Below the pieces are notes generated by a model, which worked only from the letters and a program-made list of their open reading frames with translations, did not search any database and was not told the DNA's origin. The position numbers and the translations under genes are program-made. DNA of 64,000 bases from positions 1-64,000 of the forward strand of contig NZ_JAUSCF010000017.1 of assembly GCF_030651625.1 (NCBI RefSeq), read 5' to 3'. This DNA is from Hydrogenophaga sp. (GTDB lineage: Bacteria > Pseudomonadota > Gammaproteobacteria > Burkholderiales > Burkholderiaceae_C). The first letter of the stretch is position 1. The number at the start of each line of letters is the position of its first letter. Of this stretch, positions 43,535 to 52,780 are shown piece by piece.

Positions 43535-44404
43535 ATGAAACGCATCATGTTGTTTGTCCTGACCAACGTCGCCGTGATGGCGGTGCTGTTGATCACCACC
43601 CGCATCCTGGGCGTGGACCGTTTCCTCACAGCGAACGGCCTGAACATGACTGCTTTGGCGGGCTTCTCGCTGATCATCGGTTTTGGTGGCGCCATCATCT
43701 CCCTGCTGATCAGCAAGCCCATGGCCAAGTTCAGCACCAAGGCCAGAGTGATCAACCAGCCGCAAACCGCAGACGAAGCCTGGATCGTTCAAACGGTACA
43801 GACCTTCGCCACCAAAGCCGGCATCGGCATGCCTGAAGTCGCCATCTACGACGGCGCCCCCAACGCGTTTGCCACCGGCGCATTCAAGAACTCGGCGCTG
43901 GTGGCGGTGTCCACAGGCCTGCTGCAGAGCATGACCAAGGAAGAGGTCGAAGCCGTGATTGGCCACGAGGTGGCGCATGTGGCCAATGGCGACATGGTCA
44001 CCATGACCCTCGTGCAAGGTGTGATGAACACCTTTGTGGTGTTCCTCAGCCGCGTGATCGGCTACGCGGTGGACAGCTTCCTGCGCAAGGGTGACAGCAA
44101 CAGCAGCGGTCCTGGCATCGGCTACTTTGTGACCACCATCGTGATGGATATTGTGCTGGGCTTTCTGGCCGCCATCATCGTGGCCTGGTTCAGCCGCCAG
44201 CGCGAATTCCGTGCAGATGCCGGTGCTGCTCAGTTGATGGGTCGCAAGCAACCCATGATCAATGCGTTGGCCCGTCTGGGCGGCCTGACGCCTGGCGAAC
44301 TGCCCAAAACCATGCAGTCCATGGGCATCACGGGCAAACTGGGAAAGTGGTTCTCGACCCATCCACCCATGGAAGAGCGCATCGACGCCCTTCAGAAGCT
44401 GTAA
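43535..44404 (+). CDS. htpX: Protease HtpX
   Basis: This 289-residue membrane metalloprotease has two N-terminal helices (about 5-20 and 36-56), the zinc motif HEVAH (His144, Glu145, His148), two further helices (about 160-175 and 190-212) and the third ligand Glu224 in [11 protein letters not shown]. It cleaves misfolded inner-membrane proteins. GGAG precedes ATG 43535. A possible sigma-32 promoter lies upstream and a strong terminator downstream, so it is likely monocistronic. Confidence 0.95.
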   Translation: MKRIMLFVLTNVAVMAVLLITTRILGVDRFLTANGLNMTALAGFSLIIGFGGAIISLLISKPMAKFSTKARVINQPQTADEAWIVQTVQTFATKAGIGMPEVAIYDGAPNAFATGAFKNSALVAVSTGLLQSMTKEEVEAVIGHEVAHVANGDMVTMTLVQGVMNTFVVFLSRVIGYAVDSFLRKGDSNSSGPGIGYFVTTIVMDIVLGFLAAIIVAWFSRQREFRADAGAAQLMGRKQPMINALARLGGLTPGELPKTMQSMGITGKLGKWFSTHPPMEERIDALQKL

Positions 44405-44437
44405 GCGTCGGACGCGTCGGACGGCAGGGGCTTGCCC

Positions 44438-44473
44438 CAAAAAGAAAGCGACCCTCGGGTCGCTTTCTTTTTT
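44438..44473. terminator. Bidirectional intrinsic terminator after htpX
   Basis: AAAGAAAGCGACCC (44441-44454) pairs with GGGTCGCTTTCTTT (44457-44470), giving a long stem, with T-run 44468-44473 on the plus strand and an A-run from 44438 that gives a U-run on the minus strand. It can serve htpX and the convergent glycine-zipper gene. Confidence 0.9.
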
Positions 44474-44551
44474 CCGTACGTCCAGATGAGAGGTTGGAGA
44501 GCGCACCAGCGTGGGCCGGCTCATCTCTCTCTCCCTCTCTATGCTTCTTCC

Positions 44552-45187
44552 TCAGCGCCAGTTGCGGTGTCCGCCCTGGTAGTGCACCGGCTGGATGTCT
44601 GGCTGTGCCGTGTAGGACTGGGAGCCGACCATCACGCGGGTGGCAGCCGGTGTCTGCATGGCATGGGGCCTGCCATTGGAATGGTGAGGACGGCCCGAGT
44701 AAGCGGGAGCCACGTTCACGTTCACATAGCGGCCGGGGTCTTGCGGCATTTGCACGTTGTAGTTCACCCCCGAGTAGCGGTAGACCACGTTGTAGCCCAC
44801 AGTGCGGTTCTCAAAATGGGTTTGCGTGGTGCAGTTGCGCACCACCTGGGTGCTCGCGTGACGAGGCGCCTCGATGTGGTTGCCGACCACCGCGCCGCCC
44901 ACCAGGCCGATCATCGTTGCCAGAGCGCGGCCATTGCCGTCGCCAATGGCATTGCCCATGGCGCCACCGGCGATGCCACCGATGACCGCGCCGGCACCGA
45001 TCCGGCGAGCCGGCACATAGACCGTTTCGTCGTAGCAGACGTCTCGTGGAACGGCGATTTGTTGCACCACCGGCGTGCTGCTGATCACCCGGGCACGCTC
45101 TTGCTTGGCTTGTGCAAGGCCGCTGGCGCTCAGACCGATCAGGCCGGCAAGGACGGGAATCAGGACGGGTTTGAACGAGGTTTTCAT
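44552..45187 (-). CDS. Exported glycine-zipper 2TM protein
   Basis: This 211-residue protein has a cleavable signal (about 1-27, ending GLAQA), a glycine-zipper 2TM segment (RIGAGAVIGGIAGGAMGNAI ... GGAVVGNHIE, about 62-105) and a polar C-terminus with a YNVVYRYSGVNYNVQMPQDP strand pair. This is the 17-kDa surface-antigen/Rick_17kDa-like fold of outer-envelope proteins. No lipobox is present. It is probably periplasmic or outer-membrane associated, of unknown function. Confidence 0.78.
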   Translation of the reverse strand: MKTSFKPVLIPVLAGLIGLSASGLAQAKQERARVISSTPVVQQIAVPRDVCYDETVYVPARRIGAGAVIGGIAGGAMGNAIGDGNGRALATMIGLVGGAVVGNHIEAPRHASTQVVRNCTTQTHFENRTVGYNVVYRYSGVNYNVQMPQDPGRYVNVNVAPAYSGRPHHSNGRPHAMQTPAATRVMVGSQSYTAQPDIQPVHYQGGHRNWR

Positions 45188-45297
45188 GATGAAGCTCCTG
45201 GTTGGTTGGAGCCCCTATCGTGATCACCCCATGTCAATCGACATTGGCGCCTGTGTAAAGCTGCCTGGAGAGATGTAACCCGCTGTCACATGGCCTC

Positions 45298-47127
45298 TCA
45301 TGCCTGCACCAGACCCGGAATGTCGCGGGCCAGGGCTTCTGCCACCTTGATGCCATCCACCCCGGCCGAGAGAATTCCGCCCGCATACCCTGCGCCTTCG
45401 CCGGCAGGGAAAAGCCCGCGCGTGTTCAAGCTCTGGCAGTCGACGCCCCGGGTGATGCGCAGCGGCGACGAGGTGCGGGTTTCCACACCGGTGAGCACCG
45501 CGTCTGCCATGTCGTAGCCCTTGATCTTGCGGCCGAACACGGGCAGCGCTTCGCGCAGGGCCTCGATGGCGTAGGCAGGCAGGGCTTGAGCGAGATCGAC
45601 GAGCTTGACCCCAGGTTGGTAGGAAGGCGTCACTGTGCCCAGTTCGGTGGATGCGTGACCTGCAACGAAATCGCCCACGGTCTGCCCGGGTGCTTCGTAA
45701 GTGCCTCCACCCAGCTCAAAGGCCCGGGCCTCGAGCTGTCGCTGCATCACCACCCCAGCCAGGGGGTGGCTCTTTCCCGAGGCGGTCAGCGACTCGGCCT
45801 GCGCGGCGTAGCGTGGGCCGTCGGTCTCACCAAAGGCGGCGGTCCATAACGGCTTGTCTTGCGGGAAGGCCTGCGGAAAATCACGAGGCTCGATGCCCAC
45901 CACGATGCCGGCATTGGCGTTGCGCTCGTTGCGGGAGTACTGGCTCATCCCGTTGGTGACGACCCGGCCGGCCTCAGAGGTGGCAGCCACCACCGTGCCG
46001 CCCGGGCACATGCAGAAGCTGTACACCGCACGGCCATTCTTTGCGTGGTGCACCAGCTTGTAGTCGGCTGCGCCCAGCAGGGGGTGCCCGGCATGGCGAC
46101 CCCAGCGCGCGCGGTCGATGACGCTCTGGGGATGTTCGATGCGAAAGCCCACCGAAAACGGCTTGGCTTCCATGTACACACCGGCGTCGAACAGCATGGC
46201 AAAGGCGTCGCGCGCGCTGTGACCCAGCGCCAGCACCACCCGCTTCACCGGCATGTCGAACATCTCGCCCGTGTCCAGCCTCTGAACTGTCAGGCCGCTC
46301 AACTGTTGCGCTCCATCCAGGGGGGTCATCTGCACATTGCACACGCGGTGCTGAAAACGGATGTCACCGCCCAGCGCAACGATTTTTTCACGCATCGTCT
46401 CCACTATCCTGACCAGTTTGAACGTACCGATGTGGGGGTGGGCGGCGTACAGGATCTCGGCCGGCGCGCCAGCCTCCACGAATTCCTGCATCACCTTGCG
46501 ACCCAGGAAGCGCGGGTCCTTGATCTGGCTGTAAAGCTTGCCATCTGAGAAAAGTCCAGCACCGCCTTCGCCGTACTGCACGTTGCTCTCAGGGTCCAGC
46601 ACGCCGTGGCGCCAAAGGCTCCAGGTGTCCTTGGTGCGTTGACGGACCGGTTTGCCGCGCTCAAGCACGATGGGGCGCAGTCCCATCTGGGCCAGCGCCA
46701 GCGCCGCAAACAGGCCGCAAGGTCCCAGACCAACCACCACCGGTCGGTCGCTCTCTTCAACGGACCAGCCGACCGGCGCCCGCACGGGTGCCAGCCAGGT
46801 CATGTCCGGTGTTGCGAGGATGTGCGCGTCGTCCTTGTGCGATTGCAGCAGCGCTGCTTCCTCCGAGGGATCCACCAGCGACACATCCACGATGTAGACC
46901 GCCAGCAGTTCGGCCTTGCGGGCATCGAAACTGCGCTTGAACACCTGCAAGCCCTTGATGGCTTCGGTTGGAATGCCCAGCCTGTGCGCGACCAGCTCGG
47001 TGAGCGCTTGCACCGGGTGGGGTGGTGGCGTGCGATCGAGATCGGTTTCGGCGGGTGCGTCGGACGCGCGCCGGTGTTCGGCAGGCACGTCTGCCAGCGG
47101 AATCTTGAGTTCGGAGAGGCGGATCAT
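45298..47127 (-). CDS. FAD-dependent dehydrogenase (COG2509 type)
   Basis: This 609-residue protein begins with a ferredoxin-like region of about 110 residues (VFKRSFDARKAELLAVYIVD) and then an FAD-binding Rossmann domain (RPVVVGLGPCGLFAALALAQ). Family blocks are NVQYGEGGAGLFSDGKLYSQ, VLALGHSARDAFAM, SFCMCPGGTVVAATSEAGRV and the C-terminal GLFPAGEGAGYAGGI. The family is conserved but its substrate is not established. It is divergent from rnpB by 65 bp. Confidence 0.82.
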   Translation of the reverse strand: MIRLSELKIPLADVPAEHRRASDAPAETDLDRTPPPHPVQALTELVAHRLGIPTEAIKGLQVFKRSFDARKAELLAVYIVDVSLVDPSEEAALLQSHKDDAHILATPDMTWLAPVRAPVGWSVEESDRPVVVGLGPCGLFAALALAQMGLRPIVLERGKPVRQRTKDTWSLWRHGVLDPESNVQYGEGGAGLFSDGKLYSQIKDPRFLGRKVMQEFVEAGAPAEILYAAHPHIGTFKLVRIVETMREKIVALGGDIRFQHRVCNVQMTPLDGAQQLSGLTVQRLDTGEMFDMPVKRVVLALGHSARDAFAMLFDAGVYMEAKPFSVGFRIEHPQSVIDRARWGRHAGHPLLGAADYKLVHHAKNGRAVYSFCMCPGGTVVAATSEAGRVVTNGMSQYSRNERNANAGIVVGIEPRDFPQAFPQDKPLWTAAFGETDGPRYAAQAESLTASGKSHPLAGVVMQRQLEARAFELGGGTYEAPGQTVGDFVAGHASTELGTVTPSYQPGVKLVDLAQALPAYAIEALREALPVFGRKIKGYDMADAVLTGVETRTSSPLRITRGVDCQSLNTRGLFPAGEGAGYAGGILSAGVDGIKVAEALARDIPGLVQA

Positions 47128-47180
47128 GGTGGAGGCTTGTATTTATCAAGCAGTGCGCTGCATGCGGGCAGCCAGGCACT

Positions 47181-47186
47181 GATAAT
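47181..47186 (+). promoter_or_regulatory. -10 element of rnpB
   Basis: GATAAT at 47181-47186 lies 7 bp before the first base of the RNase P RNA P1 helix (47193), the expected distance. The -35 is weak (CTGCAT near 47158). Confidence 0.5.
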
Positions 47187-47192
47187 ACCGGG

Positions 47193-47554
47193 GTGAAGCG
47201 CGCCAGACCGTCGCTGGTGCAAGGCCCGAAAGGGCGCACTGGAGGAACGTCCGGACTGCACAGGACAGCGTAGGAGGTAACACCTCTCCACCGATCAGCT
47301 TGAGGAGTTCGCTCCAAGGGCCCTAAGGTGAGGATCAGAGCAACAGAGACGAGCCGCTTCAGTGCGGGTGAAACGGGCAATCTCTACGCGCAGCAATACC
47401 AAATAGGCCAACGTTGACGTGGTTCCGCGGAGTTGGCGGGTAGGTAGCACCGAGCCGGGTGGGCGACCCCCGGCCCAGATGAATGGCGGTCACGTTCGGG
47501 GTCTTCGCAAGAGGGGTCCGAACGCACAGAATCCGGCGTAACGGCGCGCTTCAC
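47193..47554 (+). ncRNA. rnpB: RNase P RNA component, bacterial type A
   Basis: The ends pair as helix P1: GTGAAGCGCGCC (47193-47204) with GGCGCGCTTCAC (47543-47554), 12 perfect pairs. The conserved core is present: GGAGGAACGTCCGGAC near 47240 (P4 5' strand) and GCACAGAATCCGG near 47523 (P4 3' strand), with the GAGACGAGCCGC and GGTGAAACGGGC blocks between. About 362 nt is normal for betaproteobacteria. It removes tRNA 5' leaders with the RnpA protein. The convergent Crp/Fnr gene ends 16 nt after it and no clear U-run terminator is seen. Confidence 0.95.
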
Positions 47555-47569
47555 ACTTTCGACGATGCC

Positions 47570-48250
47570 TCATGCTGGCGGTGGACCATTGCCCGGCGCG
47601 GGTCGCCTGGCCACACCGCGCAAGCCGTCCAGATCCAGAATGTGGATGCGCCCACGCTGGTAGTCCACCAGGCCCGCGTTCTTGAGTTCGACGGCAGCCA
47701 TCGTGACACCAGCGCGGCGCACGCCGAGCATGTCGGCGAGGTGGGCATGGGTGAGCAAAAGATCGTCGTGTTCATTGCGGGTGTGGCTCATCAGGATCCA
47801 GCTCGCCAGACGGGACTTGATGTCATGGGTCTGGGACGCAGCGGCAATGGAAGCCAGATCCTGGGAAAAGTGCCACAGATAGATGGCGAACGCACGCAGC
47901 AGGTTGGAGCGACGCCCGACCAACCGCTGCATCGCCTCGCCGTCGGCGCGAAAAGCCATCCCGCCGCGTTGTACCTGCAGTGTGAGATTGCCTGAGCCCA
48001 TGCCCAGGGCATGTTGCAGGCCCACCGCACCCTCCTTACCCGTCAGGCCCACAGCCAGGCCACTGCCGTCCGAGTGACGAACCACCAGGGCCACGCACGC
48101 GCTGATCAGGAAATGCACATGCCCATCAGCCATGTGCGGGGCTGCCAGGATGTCCCCCGTCTGCAGTTCAACGGGCTTGCAGAGACGTTCAAGCATCCGC
48201 TGGTCATCCGTGGCCAATTGGGCCACGAGGCCGTTGTGCGTGAGGGTCAA
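47570..48250 (-). CDS. Crp/Fnr-family transcriptional regulator
   Basis: This 226-residue regulator is best started at TTG 48250 (GGGA upstream; GTG 48226 also possible). It has the cyclic-nucleotide-like sensor (LQTGDILAAPHMADGHVHFL), the dimer helix and a winged helix-turn-helix (LTHAHLADMLGVRRAGVTMA, then GRIHILDLDGL). It lacks the Cys cluster of Fnr, so it is not an iron-sulfur sensor. It is divergent from another family member with 300 bp between them containing a dyad, which suggests cross- or autoregulation. Confidence 0.8.
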   Translation of the reverse strand: MTLTHNGLVAQLATDDQRMLERLCKPVELQTGDILAAPHMADGHVHFLISACVALVVRHSDGSGLAVGLTGKEGAVGLQHALGMGSGNLTLQVQRGGMAFRADGEAMQRLVGRRSNLLRAFAIYLWHFSQDLASIAAASQTHDIKSRLASWILMSHTRNEHDDLLLTHAHLADMLGVRRAGVTMAAVELKNAGLVDYQRGRIHILDLDGLRGVARRPAPGNGPPPA

Positions 48251-48449
48251 TGTGGGTCCCGTTAATGTTTCAAGTTCAACACGTGAGCGGAGCGCGAGGC
48301 CCGGGCGGCCGTGCAGGTGGGCGGTTGCGCCCGAGCAGTGTACGTGGCGGGCACGCTGCAATTTGCCACACTTCGCCGGACACCCAGGTCGTTCGATGCG
48401 CTGGCTGAACGTCCATGGGAAGGTCCCGACAAGGTGACACGGCGATCTG

Positions 48450-48465
48450 TGTTCGGTATCGAACA
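48450..48465. promoter_or_regulatory. Dyad between divergent Crp/Fnr genes
   Basis: TGTTCG-GTAT-CGAACA is a perfect 6-bp inverted repeat with a 4-bp centre in the 300-bp gap between the regulator starts (48250 and 48551). The spacing fits a Crp/Fnr-type dimer site, although the sequence is not TTGAT-N4-ATCAA. The rest of the gap shows no gene. Confidence 0.4.
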
Positions 48466-48550
48466 TTTCACCGCGTCATTGCTCATACACTGTCGAGCGC
48501 CCGGTCATGTCGGCCCCGCACCCCAACACGCCTGCGGGCGGGAGCACCCT

Positions 48551-49258
48551 TTGCCAGCCCAGCCAACCTTCAACCGAGTGCTTTCAGCCCTTGCCCAAGC
48601 GGATCAACTTCCCTGGACAGAACAACTCGAACTGGTCGAACTGTCAGCGCGCGACGTCCTGCACGCCCAAGGTGTTGTGGCACTTCACATCTACTTTCCA
48701 ACCAGTGCCCTGGTGGTTTTGATGCAGACTGCAGATGGTGGCGGTGAGGTGCCGGTGGCGCTGGTCGGGAACGACGGCGTGGTGGAGGTTGCAGCTCTCC
48801 TGGGGGCGGGCGTCGAAACGAATCGGGCTGTGGTCCTTCAGCCAGGATTTGCCTGGCGTGTGCCCACCAGCGCTGTGTCTGCCGCCGGGGTGGGTGCTGA
48901 TCAAGTGGTCAGGGTCACGGTGGCCCACATGCTGTCGCTCGCTTCGCAAGTCTCGCAGACGGCCTCCTGCCAAAAACACCATGGCGTCGAACAGCGCCTG
49001 TCCCGCTGGCTGCTCACCGCCCTGGATCGACTGCCCGAGGATGAACTGGCGATCGACCTGGCTGAGTTGGCACCCCTGTTGGCGGTCTCAAACGGTGAAC
49101 TGACGGAAGCGGCTGCGCAGTTGATGGGTCTCGGTGCCCTGGAGTGCGAGCCGGGACGCCTGGTGGTGCCGGATCGCGCCTTGCTCCAGGCACGCTCTTG
49201 CGGTTGTCATGCCCCTGCCAAGGGTATGTACTACCGGAAACCGCTTCACCAGAACTGA
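48551..49258 (+). CDS. Crp/Fnr-family regulator with divergent helix-turn-helix
   Basis: This 235-residue protein starts at TTG 48551 with GGGAG 7 nt upstream; the frame is open further upstream. It has the sensor core (LHIYFPTSALVVLMQTADGG, VGNDGVVEVAALLGAGVETN) and the dimer helix (HHGVEQRLSRWLLTALDRL). The recognition helix region reads LAPLLAVSNGELTEAAAQL, where relatives have GVRRxGVT; the two Arg that usually contact DNA are replaced by Ser-Asn. The C-terminus ends in a Cys/His-containing tail (SCGCHAPAKG). DNA specificity may be changed or lost. Confidence 0.72.
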   Translation: MPAQPTFNRVLSALAQADQLPWTEQLELVELSARDVLHAQGVVALHIYFPTSALVVLMQTADGGGEVPVALVGNDGVVEVAALLGAGVETNRAVVLQPGFAWRVPTSAVSAAGVGADQVVRVTVAHMLSLASQVSQTASCQKHHGVEQRLSRWLLTALDRLPEDELAIDLAELAPLLAVSNGELTEAAAQLMGLGALECEPGRLVVPDRALLQARSCGCHAPAKGMYYRKPLHQN

Positions 49259-49290
49259 ACGGTCCGGAGGTGAGCAACTGCGCGCCACTC

Positions 49291-49316
49291 TCAGACCATC
49301 GACTCAGACCATCGAC
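49291..49316. repeat. 13-bp tandem duplication
   Basis: TCAGACCATCGAC occurs twice in direct succession (49291-49303, 49304-49316) in the gap between the Crp/Fnr gene and the convergent NUDIX-MBL gene. It is probably a small slippage duplication. Confidence 0.7.
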
Positions 49317-49324
49317 TCAGGCTC

Positions 49325-51055
49325 TCACAGGTTGAACCCACCCAGGCTTTGCAGTCGCTCCACATGAGCCATCAAGGAACGTTTGGCCACCGGCCACAGG
49401 CGTTCTGGTACATCGTCGTAGGCCATCCGCACCCATTCGTCCGCCGGACCCTCCGGGAACGCCTGCATGGCGCGCGCCACTTTGGCTTCACGCTGAAGCC
49501 GATGCGCTTTCAATTGGGCAATGGCGCGCAGCGCGCCGCCCTCTGCAGGCCCGCCGGCTTCATCCGCACCGGCCTTCAGATCGCCGAGCACGTAGCCATG
49601 CGCAGGCAAGATGAATTCGACACTGTTTTGGTGACACCGGTTGGCCAGTTTGTCGAGCGATTCAAGGTAGGCGCCCATGCTGCCATCCGGCGGGTCGATC
49701 ACGGTGGTGCTGCCATTGAGGATGTGATCGCCGGTGAACAACAGTCCGTCCTCGATCAGCAACAGGCACAGGTGGTTGGCCGCATGACCCGGGGTGTGAA
49801 TCACCTCCAGCGTGTGGCTGACAGTGGTTTCGCCCGACCGTCCGGACAACACGAGCTGCTCACCGTCGGCCAGCGAATGCTCGGGCACAAATCGGCTGTT
49901 TTCGCGGGCCGTGGGCAGGCTGGGCAGCCCCATGATCGGCGGTCGGCTCAGGCCGGCGGCCACGCACATGGCTTGCAGCCTGGGGGCACCGGGTGAGTGA
50001 TCAGGGTGCGAGTGGGTGCAGACGATGGCCTGGATGCGCCCGCCTGCAGCGCGCCACAGGCGCTCAATGTGTGCCGCATCGTCCGGGCCCGGGTCGATCA
50101 CGATGTGGCCTGTGGCGGGATCGCCAACCACATAGCTGTTGGTGCCGGGGCCGGTCATGAAGCCCGGGTTGGGTGCGGTCAGGCGCTGCACGTTCTTGAG
50201 CAAGGGCACGGCGCGTTCGTGCTGCCAGTCCAGGCTGTGCACAATCTGGCCGTCCGGGCTCACCAGCGCGAGTTCGCCAAACGGCGGTTCGTGTTCCATG
50301 TGGCGCGACTCGTGTCCATTCATCAGGCCGGCGCGTGGGCAGCTGGTCCACAGCGGCTGGTCATTGACGGCACAGGCGTCCAGCACCGATTGCACATCGG
50401 CATGTGCCTGGAGACGCTCGAGCGTGCGGATAGTGGGAAAGATGATGAAGAAGCTGCCTGCTTCGTGCCGTGCCAGTGCATCGGCCGGCCGCACCCAGAC
50501 CGGTTCAAACTGCTCGGATTCGTCGGCCACAGGCACCTGGCCTTCGGGCATGCGCGCCACCAGAAAGGGCACGTCAAACCGGCGCGGCAGGTCGCGGTCG
50601 GTGATCCAGTGGGCCAGCACGAAAACGTCTGCCGCCCCCAGCGTCAGGCCGCGCAGGGTGCACTGCGGCGCGAGTGGTGCGTTGCGGTCCAGCAAGGCAA
50701 TGTCGCTGGCGTCCACAGTCGATCCATCTGCCCGGTGCGCCAGCAGCACACCCAGTTCTTCAAAACTCTCGCGGATCGCGGCAATGGCCTGTGTGAGGTG
50801 CAGGTTGCTCTGGGTGGGTCTGCGGGTGGCCTGTCCGTGCATTTGTGCATCGGCGGCATCGATGCCGCCGCCCGGGAACACGTAGGCGCCGGGCGCAAAG
50901 CTGGCGGTCATGGAGCGCCGTGTCATCAGCACTTCGATGCTGGGTCGCTGGGCGTCGGGCGAGTCGCGCAGCAACAGCACCGTGGCCGCAAGCCGCAGTG
51001 GCGCTGGATCTCGTTGAGGGTGGAGGAGTTGGGTGGGGCGAACCATGGAGCGCAT
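49325..51055 (-). CDS. NUDIX hydrolase - metallo-beta-lactamase fold fusion
   Basis: This 576-residue protein has an N-terminal NUDIX domain (about 15-260) with GAYVFPGGG and [12 protein letters not shown] (the REUxEExGU core, with an insertion before it) and a C-terminal MBL-fold hydrolase (about 300-575) with the zinc motif THSHPDHS and [19 protein letters not shown] and LPAHGY blocks, ending in a LACTB2-like helical tail. Start ATG 51055 or 51046. The fusion suggests linked hydrolysis of a CoA- or nucleotide-type compound and a thioester or ester, but the substrate is unknown. It is divergent from dapF by 63 bp. Confidence 0.82.
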   Translation of the reverse strand: MRSMVRPTQLLHPQRDPAPLRLAATVLLLRDSPDAQRPSIEVLMTRRSMTASFAPGAYVFPGGGIDAADAQMHGQATRRPTQSNLHLTQAIAAIRESFEELGVLLAHRADGSTVDASDIALLDRNAPLAPQCTLRGLTLGAADVFVLAHWITDRDLPRRFDVPFLVARMPEGQVPVADESEQFEPVWVRPADALARHEAGSFFIIFPTIRTLERLQAHADVQSVLDACAVNDQPLWTSCPRAGLMNGHESRHMEHEPPFGELALVSPDGQIVHSLDWQHERAVPLLKNVQRLTAPNPGFMTGPGTNSYVVGDPATGHIVIDPGPDDAAHIERLWRAAGGRIQAIVCTHSHPDHSPGAPRLQAMCVAAGLSRPPIMGLPSLPTARENSRFVPEHSLADGEQLVLSGRSGETTVSHTLEVIHTPGHAANHLCLLLIEDGLLFTGDHILNGSTTVIDPPDGSMGAYLESLDKLANRCHQNSVEFILPAHGYVLGDLKAGADEAGGPAEGGALRAIAQLKAHRLQREAKVARAMQAFPEGPADEWVRMAYDDVPERLWPVAKRSLMAHVERLQSLGGFNL

Positions 51056-51118
51056 TTTGCTGGAAAGCGATTCTCCACGCTGTACCTTGCACGGCGGGGC
51101 TGGGCCGATAATCCCAAG

Positions 51119-51994
51119 ATGCACATCCGGTTCACAAAAATGCAGGGCGCAGGCAACGACTTTGTCGTGCTGGACGAGACGCGGGCCTCCCTGGGCCTGA
51201 ACAGGGCGCAGTACCGCTGGCTGGCCGACCGCCATTTCGGCGTCGGCGCTGACCAGATCCTGACCGTGCGGCCGTCACCCGGTCCCGGGCTGGATTTTGA
51301 ATACATCATCCACAACGCAGACGGCGGTGAGGTCGAACATTGCGGCAATGGGGCACGCTGCTTCGTGCGTTATGTGCGCGACAAGGGCTTGACCGACCGC
51401 AACCCGGTGCGGGTGAAGGTGCAGAAAGGTGAACTCAGCCTCCGACTCAACGAAGACGGCCGTGTCACCGTCGACATGGGTCCGCCGGTGTTTGAGCTGG
51501 ACCGCATTCCGTTCAACAGCCAGGGCATTGATGCACAGACCTGTGGTGCATGGGAACAATGGCCGCTGACCCTCGGCACCGACCGCCAGGTGCTGGTGTC
51601 TGTGCTGTCCATGGGCAACCCGCATGCCGTGATGCTGGTCGACGACGCGGACACAGCCCCGGTACTGGACTGGGGCCCCCAGATTGAAACGCACCCGCGC
51701 TTTCCTGCGCGTGTGAATGCCGGCTTCCTTCAGGTGGTGGACCGCAGCCACATCCGCCTTCGTGTTTTTGAGCGTGGCACCGGCGAAACGCTGGCCTGCG
51801 GCACCGGCGCCTGCGCGGCGGTGGTCGCCGGTATTCGTCTGGGCTTGCTCGACAACGAAGTCGATGTGCAGACCCATGGCGGCATGCTCACCATCGCGTG
51901 GCAAGACGATGCCACTCACGCGGCGCCGGTGCTGATGACCGGTCCAGCCACCACCGTTTTCGAGGGCGAAATCGACGTGCCCGATGTCGACTGA
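51119..51994 (+). CDS. dapF: Diaminopimelate epimerase
   Basis: This 291-residue epimerase has the two catalytic cysteines, Cys75 in EHCGNGARC and Cys227 in LACGTGACA, with the N-terminal [13 protein letters not shown] and SMGNPHAVM substrate blocks. It converts LL- to meso-diaminopimelate for lysine and peptidoglycan. It is followed by DUF484 (54 bp) and xerC, the classic dapF-DUF484-xerC order. Confidence 0.96.
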   Translation: MHIRFTKMQGAGNDFVVLDETRASLGLNRAQYRWLADRHFGVGADQILTVRPSPGPGLDFEYIIHNADGGEVEHCGNGARCFVRYVRDKGLTDRNPVRVKVQKGELSLRLNEDGRVTVDMGPPVFELDRIPFNSQGIDAQTCGAWEQWPLTLGTDRQVLVSVLSMGNPHAVMLVDDADTAPVLDWGPQIETHPRFPARVNAGFLQVVDRSHIRLRVFERGTGETLACGTGACAAVVAGIRLGLLDNEVDVQTHGGMLTIAWQDDATHAAPVLMTGPATTVFEGEIDVPDVD

Positions 51995-52048
51995 TCATTC
52001 ACACCCTTGCCATGCGCCGATTCAAGGTGCGAAACAGAGAGATTCAAT

Positions 52049-52747
52049 ATGCACAACCCCATTCCACCGATCACCGAAGACGACATCGCCGACTACCTGT
52101 CCAACACCCCCGATTTTTTCGAGCGCCATGCCGGGCTGCTGGCGGCGGTGCAACTGACCAGCCCGCATGGGCATCGCGCTGTGAGCCTCCAGGAACGCCA
52201 GGCTGAAATGCTTCGGGAAAAAATTCGTGGCCTTGAACTGAAGGCGGCTGAAATGATCCGCCATGGGCACGAAAACACCACCATTGCCGACAAGCTGCAA
52301 CGGTGGACGCGGGAGCTGTTGCTGACGCGGGAGGCGCGTGATCTGCCAGAGGTCATTTCGCGCGAGATTGCCGAGCAGTTTCTGGTGCCGCAGGTCGCCA
52401 TCAAGGTTTGGGGGGTGTCGCCAGAGTTCGAGCACGAATCGTTTGCCCAGGGTGCCAGCGACGACGTGATGTCGTTTGCTTCGTCGCTGACACTGCCATA
52501 CTGCGGTGCCAATCCAGGCTTGGAGGCGGCACAGTGGCTGTTTGATCCGTCGACGGCGGCGTCGCTGGCGCTGATCCCGCTGCGAGCGGGCATTGCCCCT
52601 CAGGCCTTTGGTCTGCTGGTGCTGGCGTCGGCCGATCCGCATCGCTTCGCCTCCGACATGGGCACCGACTTCCTTGAGCGCATCGGTGAGCTCACCAGTG
52701 CGGCGCTCTCCCGCTTGCGGCCAGTGGTCGAGCCGCAGCTGGATTGA
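52049..52747 (+). CDS. DUF484 family protein
   Basis: This 232-residue protein has the DUF484 N-terminus (ITEDDIADYLSNTPDFFERH, SPHGHRAVSLQERQAEMLRE), a coiled-coil-like helix (about 45-85) and a GAF-like C-terminal domain (ALIPLRAGIAPQAFGLLVLA). AGAGAG precedes ATG 52049. The family is linked with xerC in many proteobacteria but has no established role. Confidence 0.9.
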   Translation: MHNPIPPITEDDIADYLSNTPDFFERHAGLLAAVQLTSPHGHRAVSLQERQAEMLREKIRGLELKAAEMIRHGHENTTIADKLQRWTRELLLTREARDLPEVISREIAEQFLVPQVAIKVWGVSPEFEHESFAQGASDDVMSFASSLTLPYCGANPGLEAAQWLFDPSTAASLALIPLRAGIAPQAFGLLVLASADPHRFASDMGTDFLERIGELTSAALSRLRPVVEPQLD

Positions 52748-52780
52748 TTCTGTCAGTTCTTGCGATCTGGCCTTGATGCC

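Noticed and set aside
48507-48722. ATG-started frame upstream of the second Crp/Fnr gene
   Set aside because: It is in the wrong frame relative to the Crp/Fnr homology and has no recognisable product; the in-frame TTG with GGGAG is preferred.
49997-51118. Long upstream extension of the dapF frame
   Set aside because: The first 374 codons are antisense to the NUDIX-MBL gene; DapF homology begins exactly at ATG 51119.
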